Of a stretch of 5,090 bases of DNA, positions 1 through 4,361 are shown piece after piece (within the stretch, counting starts at the first letter, position 1; every line of letters begins with the position of its first letter). Both the position numbers and the translations under genes were made by a program. Below the pieces are notes generated by a model. It searched no databases, was not told the origin of the DNA, and was given only the letters and a program-made list of their open reading frames with translations. Source of the DNA: Syntrophobacteria bacterium (GTDB lineage: Bacteria > Desulfobacterota > Syntrophobacteria > JARFUL01); NCBI GenBank assembly GCA_029289015.1, contig JARFUL010000155.1, forward strand, positions 1 through 5,090, written 5' to 3'.

Positions 1-681
1 GCCCCTGCCCTTGGACCAGCAGTCGCGGCACAGGAGCTGGATGCACTGGGTGAAGTTCCTGCGGTCTCTCACGGTCTGGAAGCCGATGAGGTCGAACTCC
101 AGGAGCGATCTGAGTATCTGGTCCCGCCAGGGGAGCTTCAAAAAGACGTCTATAGGGGGGAAGGGGATGTGGAGGAAGAACCCGGTCTTTCGCTCTACAC
201 CTAAGAGTTTCAGCGCGTGGGCCACGTGCATCAGGTGATAGTCATGGACCCAGATGAAGTCGCCCTCCCGGCTGGTCTCGGCTATCACCTGCGCGTACTT
301 CCGGTTCACGTCCAGGAACGTGTACCAGTATTCGGGGACAAAGTTGCACCTGGTCTGGAGGTCGTGGAAGAGGGGCCAGACGATCTCGTTGGAGAACCCG
401 TAGTAGAAGCCCTTCAGTTCCTCTCTGGTCAGGAATATGGGGTGGAGCTCGTAGCCGAAGTCCTTGGACGCGGACTCCCACACGTCACCCACGTCGACGT
501 CATCCGTGGTGCCGGGCCAGCCTATCCAGAGCCCCCCGCGGTTTTTGAGCACCGGGGCCAGCGCGGTTACCAGGCCGCCGGAGCCCGGCCTAACCCGCCA
601 CTCTCCCCCGCTCTCCTCCAGGGTGAGGGGCAGCCTGTTGGATACCACCACCAGGCGGGTTCCTTGACCATTCTCTTCCAA
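1..681 (-). CDS. otsA: Trehalose-6-phosphate synthase (GT20), N-terminal part, runs off left edge
   Basis: Likely transfers glucose from UDP-glucose to glucose-6-phosphate, giving trehalose-6-phosphate in the cytoplasm, the substrate of OtsB encoded just upstream. The 227 visible codons read as the N-terminal Rossmann half of a GT20 enzyme: LVVVSNRLPL at residues 10-19, the GSGGL glycine loop at 33-37, GLWIGWPG at 50-57, FSNEIVWPLFH at 96-106, WVHDYHL at 144-150 (Asp147 matching the active-site Asp of E. coli OtsA), FFLHIPFPP at 168-176 (His171 matching the catalytic-loop His), and DLIGFQT at 197-203. The start is TTG at 681-679: an in-frame TAA lies immediately upstream and a perfect AGGAGG (693-688) sits 6 bases before it, so no other start competes. 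The C-terminal half, with the nucleotide-sugar site, is outside the window. Last visible gene of the operon, 49 bases after otsB. A related GT20 such as glucosylglycerol-phosphate synthase cannot be excluded from this half. Confidence 0.93.
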   Translation of the reverse strand, partial: MEENGQGTRLVVVSNRLPLTLEESGGEWRVRPGSGGLVTALAPVLKNRGGLWIGWPGTTDDVDVGDVWESASKDFGYELHPIFLTREELKGFYYGFSNEIVWPLFHDLQTRCNFVPEYWYTFLDVNRKYAQVIAETSREGDFIWVHDYHLMHVAHALKLLGVERKTGFFLHIPFPPIDVFLKLPWRDQILRSLLEFDLIGFQTVRDRRNFTQCIQLLCRDCWSKGRG

Positions 682-687
682 TTAAGG

Positions 688-702
688 CCTCCTTTTCAGG
701 AG
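688..702 (-). promoter_or_regulatory. otsA ribosome binding site inside a GAAA-loop hairpin
   Basis: Read on the minus strand, 702-688 is CTCCTGAAAAGGAGG. CTCCT (702-698) pairs perfectly with AGGAG (693-689) around a GAAA loop (697-694), a GNRA-type tetraloop. The paired 3' arm is the Shine-Dalgarno sequence of otsA, six bases before its TTG start. Folding would therefore occlude the ribosome site, so otsA translation may be low or conditional. The pairing is read directly; the regulatory effect is inferred. A five-pair stem is short and could simply be weak. Confidence 0.5.
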
Positions 703-730
703 TTGAGCCTGTTTTGCCGGTGCTCTCCTG

Positions 731-1549
731 TCAGTCGCGCGCGGCCGCAATCTCCCTAGTGGACTTACCGCTCGACACAAGCCACAGGTGAAGGAACTTC
801 AGGAGCTCATCCGGGGGCCTGATCCAGACCTGGGCGCCGGTGGCGCGGAACTCGTCGCGCACCAAAACGGAAAGCCCCCTCCCTTTGAGCGCGGCGAACG
901 CGTCCTCGTCGGTGAGGTCGTCCCCCAGGTACGCGGCCACCGCGCCGGGCCCTGCCTCCCCCAGGACCGTTTCCACCGCGCTCCCCTTGTCCGGGCCCCG
1001 GGCCCTGAGCTCAATGCCCCCGTCAAAGGGTTTTAGGGAGAGCCCGTGCTCTTCGGCCAGGGACGAAAACCGCTCCCCGGCCCGGGATTTCAGCGCGTCC
1101 CGCTCCCGGGGGTCCATCCCCCTGAAGTGCAGCGCGCCAGAGCCCGGCTTTTGCTCCCACCTTTGTTCCAGCCCCTGCCCGCAGACCCAGCGGTGCGCTT
1201 CCTCGAGACCCATCAGCGCGGCCTCGTCCACCCCTTGAACCTCGCGGCGGCCGGCGGGAAAAACCCTTTCGAAGCCGTGGGCGCCAAAGAGCTCCGGCAG
1301 CTTGTGGAGCCCGAGGAGCGGGATGAGGTCTTGAGTGGCCCTGCCGCTTATGATCAGGAGCCTGGTCATTCCTGATTCTATTATAGCAGAAAGCGCGTTT
1401 CTTACGCCGGGGTAGGGATAGGCCCTGTCCCGCCGGGTTTTGAAGGGCGCGAGGGTTCCGTCGTAGTCCAGGAAGAGAACCCGCGGGGATGCTGAGCCGA
1501 GGCCCTCGAAGAAGGGGCCCAGGTCGTCAAGCCCTCTCGCCGCGCTCAC
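731..1549 (-). CDS. otsB: Trehalose-6-phosphate phosphatase (HAD family)
   Basis: Dephosphorylates trehalose-6-phosphate to trehalose, the second step of the OtsA/OtsB route, in the cytoplasm. The 272-residue product is close to the usual length (E. coli OtsB is about 266). HAD motif I is LFLDYDGTL at residues 25-33, with nucleophile Asp28 and acid/base Asp30. Motif II is the Ser of LLIISGR (64-70). GAHGFE (89-94) matches the family's G-S/A-H-G-x-E. The motif III lysine is in GPDKGSAV (185-192), and motif IV is YLGDDLTDEDAF (207-218). The cap domain lies roughly at 100-180. The chosen start is GTG at 1549-1547, with a GAGGTGG ribosome site at 1560-1554; it overlaps the upstream treT stop by four bases (GTGA), implying translational coupling. 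The frame stays open upstream to 1819, but that stretch lies inside treT and resembles nothing. No key residue is missing. Confidence 0.95.
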   Translation of the reverse strand: MSAARGLDDLGPFFEGLGSASPRVLFLDYDGTLAPFKTRRDRAYPYPGVRNALSAIIESGMTRLLIISGRATQDLIPLLGLHKLPELFGAHGFERVFPAGRREVQGVDEAALMGLEEAHRWVCGQGLEQRWEQKPGSGALHFRGMDPRERDALKSRAGERFSSLAEEHGLSLKPFDGGIELRARGPDKGSAVETVLGEAGPGAVAAYLGDDLTDEDAFAALKGRGLSVLVRDEFRATGAQVWIRPPDELLKFLHLWLVSSGKSTREIAAARD

Positions 1550-2793
1550 ATGCCCACCTCGATGCGGTCCGGGCCCCCCATGCGGAGTATTATGGTCAGC
1601 GCGAGGTACTCCTTTAAGTGCCTGGTAATAAGGAAGTATTCCTTGACAAAGGCCTTCGCGGTCCGGCCCATTTTCGCGAGCTTGTCCCGGTGGTGGAGCA
1701 GGTAGCGGATCCTCAGGGCCGCGCCCTCCGGGGTGCTCACCAGGAAACCGGTATGGTGGTTCACCACCTGGAGCCTTATGCCCCCGGTGTCCCCGCCGAT
1801 CACCGGCTTGCCCTTCCACATGGCCTCGGTGACCGTGAGGCCGAACCCTTCCCTGGTGGACTTTTGGAGCACCAGGTCCGCGGCCCTTTGGAGCGCGTTT
1901 ATGGTGCGGTGGGCGTCCGGGGGCAGGAGGAGGATGTGGATGTCCGGGTCGTCCTTCGCGGCCAGCCTCACCTCGTTCAGCACGATCTCGCCTTCCGGGT
2001 CGTCGGACGCGCCGCCGCCCGCGAGCACGAGCTGGAGCGGAACCATGTTCTTGGCCAGCCGGTAGGCCTCCACCACCCCGAGGGGGTCCTTGAACCTGTC
2101 GAACCGGGATACCTGAAGTATCAGGGGCTTGACCGGGTCGAGCTTGAACTGCTCGAACACCGCGGCCACCTCTTTAGCGGGCAGCGCGATGTTCTTGTCG
2201 CTCAGGGGGTCTATGCTGGGCGGAACAAGGTACTGCGGATGGGGGAGCGGCTGCGCGAACTCCGGCAGGGAAAATATAGACGCGTCGTAGCGCGTAACCC
2301 AGTTTCTGAGGTACTTCCATATGGGCCTGTAGGGGCGGTTTGTGGCTATGTGGCACCGCCAGAGCCAGCTTCCCTTCCTCTTGGGGAAGAAGTGAATGAG
2401 GGGGGCCGGCTGGGGGTCGTGGATAAAGACCACGTCCGCGTCCTGAAGCACGGGCTTCAGCCTCTCCGCGTTCGCGGCATTGGTATCCTCATAGGCCTGA
2501 AGGAGGGTGTCGGAGACCATCACCCTGTCGCCCTGGAGCGCGTTGTGGAAGGACTTGGTGCACTGGTAGAACTCCTGCCCCCCGGTGATCACCTCCCAGT
2601 GAGTGTCGAGGCCCAGGGCCCTTTTCAGGGGGATGAGCTTCCTCAGGATTTCGGCCACGCCGCCGCCCTCCCTGGTGGAGTTCACGTGCACCACCTTGAG
2701 GCCTCTGAGGTGCGCGGCCAGCTGCTTCAGGTGCTCCATCACGTCCTCTCCGGCCACCCGGGCGTAGCTCTCCAGTATTTTGCTGTTATCCAC
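1546..2793 (-). CDS. treT: TreT-like trehalose glycosyltransferring synthase (GT4)
   Basis: Probably makes trehalose directly and reversibly from an NDP-glucose and glucose, the activity known for TreT of Thermococcus and Pyrococcus; its 415 residues match that family's size. The two-domain GT-B fold is evident. The N-terminal domain carries VVHVNSTREGGGVAEIL (34-50), the glycine-rich loop typical of TreT, and FIHDPQPA (123-130). The C-terminal domain carries LQVSRFDRFKDP (226-237), LVLAGGG (255-261) and the GT4 EX7E motif REGFGLTVTE (314-323, with Glu315 and Glu323), then GGDTGGI (333-339). The C-terminal FLITRHL is also TreT-like as I recall the family. The start is GTG at 2793, directly abutting the TAG of the upstream gene, with AGGGAG at 2805-2800 as ribosome site. 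Its end overlaps otsB by four bases. The donor nucleotide and acceptor are not proven; a phosphorylated acceptor, supplying the coupled phosphatase, is an alternative. Confidence 0.88.
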   Translation of the reverse strand: MDNSKILESYARVAGEDVMEHLKQLAAHLRGLKVVHVNSTREGGGVAEILRKLIPLKRALGLDTHWEVITGGQEFYQCTKSFHNALQGDRVMVSDTLLQAYEDTNAANAERLKPVLQDADVVFIHDPQPAPLIHFFPKRKGSWLWRCHIATNRPYRPIWKYLRNWVTRYDASIFSLPEFAQPLPHPQYLVPPSIDPLSDKNIALPAKEVAAVFEQFKLDPVKPLILQVSRFDRFKDPLGVVEAYRLAKNMVPLQLVLAGGGASDDPEGEIVLNEVRLAAKDDPDIHILLLPPDAHRTINALQRAADLVLQKSTREGFGLTVTEAMWKGKPVIGGDTGGIRLQVVNHHTGFLVSTPEGAALRIRYLLHHRDKLAKMGRTAKAFVKEYFLITRHLKEYLALTIILRMGGPDRIEVGM

Positions 2794-3471
2794 CTAAGTC
2801 TCCCTGTTGCCGAAGAATTCGTTGAAGAGTTGAGAGATGATCTCGCGAAGCTCCTTGAGGGAAGAGAAGTAGGGGTCAATGGCCTTCAGGCGCTCAATGG
2901 TCTCCTTATATTCCTCCCCCATCCAGATGAGCCAGCCGCTGAAGTCGTCCACCCTGTCCGGGGTCCGCCTGCGCGCGTCTATAAAATGGTAGAATATGGA
3001 CTCATTGGACATCTTCGGCACGACCCTGGTCAGGTCTTCCGGCCTGCAGATCTCCCGGCCCGTGTCCAAGACCACTATCTGGGACCGTATGAATTGGAAC
3101 TGCTGGTCCGCCTTGGCCCAGGGGACCATCTCGGTCTCGTCCAGGCGCATTTCCACCACCTCCACCAGCTCCTGGCGAAGCTCCTCCAGGTCGGTGAACT
3201 CGGTGGGGTTTATCGCGCTGAGCCTCTCCGCGAGACCCTTCTCGTGGAGGCCGTGGCTGGCCCACGCGGCAAAGTCGTTGTTGTACTCCGGCTCGTCGAA
3301 CTGGCGCATGAGGAGCCGGCCCCAGAAGTGATGGTAGATGGAGCTCTGGGGCGCTCTGACGAGCCCCTCCCTGAACTCCTTCAGGTTCTGGACCCTTACC
3401 CCGGTGGCCAGAGCCACCAGGGAGCATACCCTCACCAGAAAGGGGTGCTGTTCACCTGTGCCCGTATCCAC
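2794..3471 (-). CDS. DUF5752-like protein with internal duplication, unknown function
   Basis: A 225-residue soluble protein, first gene of the trehalose operon. From memory it resembles the DUF5752 family, which I associate with trehalose or glycosyltransferase genes; function is unknown and I assign none. No signal peptide or membrane segment is visible. Two copies of one module can be read directly. Copy 1 (about residues 11-110) has VALATG, SSIYHHF (43-49), NDFAAW (65-70), ERLSAINP (82-89) and LEELRQ (95-100). Copy 2 (about 125-219) has VVLDTG, ESIFYHF (157-163), DDFSGW (175-180), ERLKAIDP (193-200) and LKELRE (205-210). Conserved Ser-Ile-aromatic-His, Asp-Phe and Trp positions may form a binding site in each half. 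Start is GTG at 3471, with AAGGAGGG (3490-3483) eleven bases before it, a slightly long spacing with no better in-frame start. Its TAG abuts the treT start. Possible roles include an accessory or regulatory partner of the glycosyltransferase; this is inference. Confidence 0.85.
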   Translation of the reverse strand: MDTGTGEQHPFLVRVCSLVALATGVRVQNLKEFREGLVRAPQSSIYHHFWGRLLMRQFDEPEYNNDFAAWASHGLHEKGLAERLSAINPTEFTDLEELRQELVEVVEMRLDETEMVPWAKADQQFQFIRSQIVVLDTGREICRPEDLTRVVPKMSNESIFYHFIDARRRTPDRVDDFSGWLIWMGEEYKETIERLKAIDPYFSSLKELREIISQLFNEFFGNRET

Positions 3472-3482
3472 AGAAAAAACCG

Positions 3483-3490
3483 CCCTCCTT
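3483..3490 (-). promoter_or_regulatory. Ribosome binding site of the DUF5752-like gene
   Basis: AAGGAGGG on the minus strand, a near-perfect Shine-Dalgarno sequence, lies eleven bases before GTG at 3471. The codons between are not starts, so it supports the GTG despite the long spacing and the T-run in between. Confidence 0.65.
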
Positions 3491-3555
3491 CAGTATAAAA
3501 CCTGTTAATAATCCAGGAAATATCCATCCCGCCATGATTTGTGCAACCAACCAAT

Positions 3556-3584
3556 ACTTTAACGCACAGGGGCAGTTTTTTCAA
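3556..3584 (-). promoter_or_regulatory. Candidate sigma-70-type promoter for the trehalose operon
   Basis: On the minus strand TTGAAA (3584-3579, five of six to TTGACA) and TAAAGT (3561-3556, four of six to TATAAT) are separated by exactly 17 bases. The predicted transcription start is near 3549, giving a leader of roughly 78 bases before the GTG at 3471. A better -10-like TATACT exists at 3497-3492, but its start point would fall inside the ribosome binding site, so this upstream pair is preferred. It is a consensus match only. Confidence 0.4.
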
Positions 3585-3595
3585 ATCCCAAAGGG

Positions 3596-3611
3596 CTCAC
3601 CGCACGGTGAG
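3596..3611. promoter_or_regulatory. Perfect 16-bp dyad, candidate operator
   Basis: CTCACCGCACGGTGAG consists of two 7-base arms, CTCACCG and CGGTGAG, around a 2-base centre. Beyond one mismatch the symmetry resumes with GG and CC. It ends about 12 bases upstream of the candidate -35 box of the trehalose promoter, centred near -54 relative to the predicted start. No T-run follows on either strand, so it does not look like a terminator; a dimeric regulator's binding site is a reasonable inference. The regulator is unknown. Confidence 0.4.
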
Positions 3612-3636
3612 ACCTCCCCCGCGGGTCCGAAAATCT

Positions 3637-3671
3637 CCGTTTTCCTGTCCCCTTTGCGCGCGAAAAAACGG
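3637..3671. repeat. Spaced inverted repeat with CGCGCG core
   Basis: CCGTTTT (3637-3643) and AAAACGG (3665-3671) are exact inverted copies separated by 21 bases that include the self-complementary CGCGCG (3657-3662). It lies between the two candidate promoters. It could be a protein site or a hairpin; seven-base arms with this spacing can arise by chance, so the entry is tentative. Confidence 0.25.
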
Positions 3672-3730
3672 TTCTGGGCCTGCACATACCTTCCCGGAAC
3701 GCGGAGTCAATGCCTTTATTCCGCTTGGCT

Positions 3731-3759
3731 TTGCTATATTCGGCAATAAATGTTATTAT
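3731..3759 (+). promoter_or_regulatory. Candidate sigma-70-type promoter for carD
   Basis: TTGCTA (3731-3736, four of six to TTGACA) and TATTAT (3754-3759, five of six to TATAAT) are separated by 17 bases in an AT-rich stretch. The predicted start is near 3766, leaving a leader of about 33 bases before the carD ATG. It is a consensus match only, though position and spacing are good. Confidence 0.5.
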
Positions 3760-3798
3760 TTTTCATCAGTTCACGTTCAGAATGGGGGTGGTGAGATA

Positions 3799-4302
3799 AT
3801 GTTCAAGGTAGGGGACCTAGCCGTCTACCCCGCCTTGGGAGTAGGTCGTATCGAGGCCGTCGAGTCGAAGGAGATAGGTGATTTCTCCATAACCTGCTAC
3901 GTCCTCAAGATTCTCGACAAGGATACAATGGTCTTCATACCCACGGACAACGCCGAAACTGTCGGCCTTAGGAGGATCATCCAGGAGGATGAGGTCCAGA
4001 AGGTCTTCAGTATTCTAATGGAGGAGTGCCCGCTGCCCACCGGACTTACCTGGAACCGCAGGTACCGGGAATACCTGGAAAAGATGAAGAGCGGTTCCAT
4101 ATACGACATTGCGGAGGTGCTTAGAGACCTGGTAAAGCTTCAAAACGGCAAGGACCTCTCCTTTGGTGAGAGAAGGATGTTGGACACCGCGAAGGAGCTC
4201 ATTATCCGGGAGCTCTCCATCGCGAAGAAGGTAAGTCACGGGGAGCTGGAAAAGGAGCTGGAGGCTATCTTGGCGGATAGGCTCCAGGCTCCCTCGATAT
4301 AG
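3799..4302 (+). CDS. carD: CarD/CdnL-family RNA polymerase-binding transcription regulator
   Basis: Binds the RNA polymerase beta subunit and stabilises the promoter open complex, acting widely on housekeeping promoters such as those for rRNA in studied members. The 167-residue protein matches CarD/CdnL proteins (about 160-170). The N-terminal RNAP-interacting Tudor-like domain begins with MFKVGDLAVYPALGVGRIE (1-19) and runs to about residue 65, with GLRRII at 56-61. The helical C-terminal domain contains TWNRRYREYLEKMKSG (84-99), where Trp85 corresponds to the tryptophan that wedges the DNA bubble in characterised CarD. RDL (109-111) and LSFGERRML (120-128) follow, as in the family. Start is ATG at 3799, preceded by GGGGGTGGTGAG (3784-3795). 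The frame is open further upstream to 3541, but that extension has no CarD character. A hairpin follows the stop, then the PIN-protein gene. No DNA-repair TRCF domain is attached, so it is the stand-alone form. Confidence 0.95.
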   Translation: MFKVGDLAVYPALGVGRIEAVESKEIGDFSITCYVLKILDKDTMVFIPTDNAETVGLRRIIQEDEVQKVFSILMEECPLPTGLTWNRRYREYLEKMKSGSIYDIAEVLRDLVKLQNGKDLSFGERRMLDTAKELIIRELSIAKKVSHGELEKELEAILADRLQAPSI

Positions 4303-4323
4303 GGCCCGATGCGGGCCGTTTAT
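4303..4323 (+). terminator. Short GC hairpin after carD, weak terminator or attenuator
   Basis: GGCCCG (4303-4308) pairs perfectly with CGGGCC (4312-4317) around a three-base ATG loop, starting on the base after the carD stop codon. GTTTATCTATATT follows, T-rich but interrupted. It could terminate part of the transcripts or stabilise the carD 3' end, while the PIN gene 44 bases further on is read through. The stem is short and the U-tract imperfect. Confidence 0.4.
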
Positions 4324-4361
4324 CTATATTCCTTCTTGGGGAAAGGGGGTGAGAGCCAAAC

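Larger units (their letters stand above)
3472..3798. other. Divergent intergenic region between trehalose operon and carD
   Basis: These 327 bases separate two divergently transcribed gene groups. I see no convincing gene: the open stretches here lack recognisable protein character, and their only ATGs lack good ribosome sites. The region holds candidate promoters in both directions, a perfect 16-bp dyad and a longer spaced inverted repeat, each listed separately. The 3740-3770 part is noticeably AT-rich compared with the neighbouring coding DNA, as expected of a promoter. Confidence 0.75.

Noticed and set aside
217..759. 180-codon plus-strand open frame opposite otsA
   Set aside because: The minus strand here encodes unmistakable GT20 motifs; the plus-strand product is low-information and antisense.
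1550..1819. Upstream extension of otsB by 90 codons
   Set aside because: The extension lies within treT, is rich in Gly, Pro and Arg, resembles no phosphatase N-terminus, and the GTG at 1549 has a ribosome site, stop-start overlap and gives the normal family length.
1618..3498. Very long (626-codon) open frame on the plus strand opposite treT and the DUF5752-like gene
   Set aside because: Its translation shows no domain, is biased toward His, Val, Gly, Leu and Pro as expected of an antisense shadow in GC-rich DNA, and it lies across two clearly recognisable minus-strand genes.
3492..3520. Promoter TTTCCT-17-TATACT for the trehalose operon
   Set aside because: The -10 match is good, but transcription would begin inside the Shine-Dalgarno sequence at 3490-3483, leaving a message without its ribosome site; the -35 is also poor.
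3541..3798. N-terminal extension of CarD in the same open frame
   Set aside because: CarD proteins begin at the MFKVGD motif, the ATG at 3799 has a strong ribosome site, and the extension crosses promoter-like AT-rich sequence.
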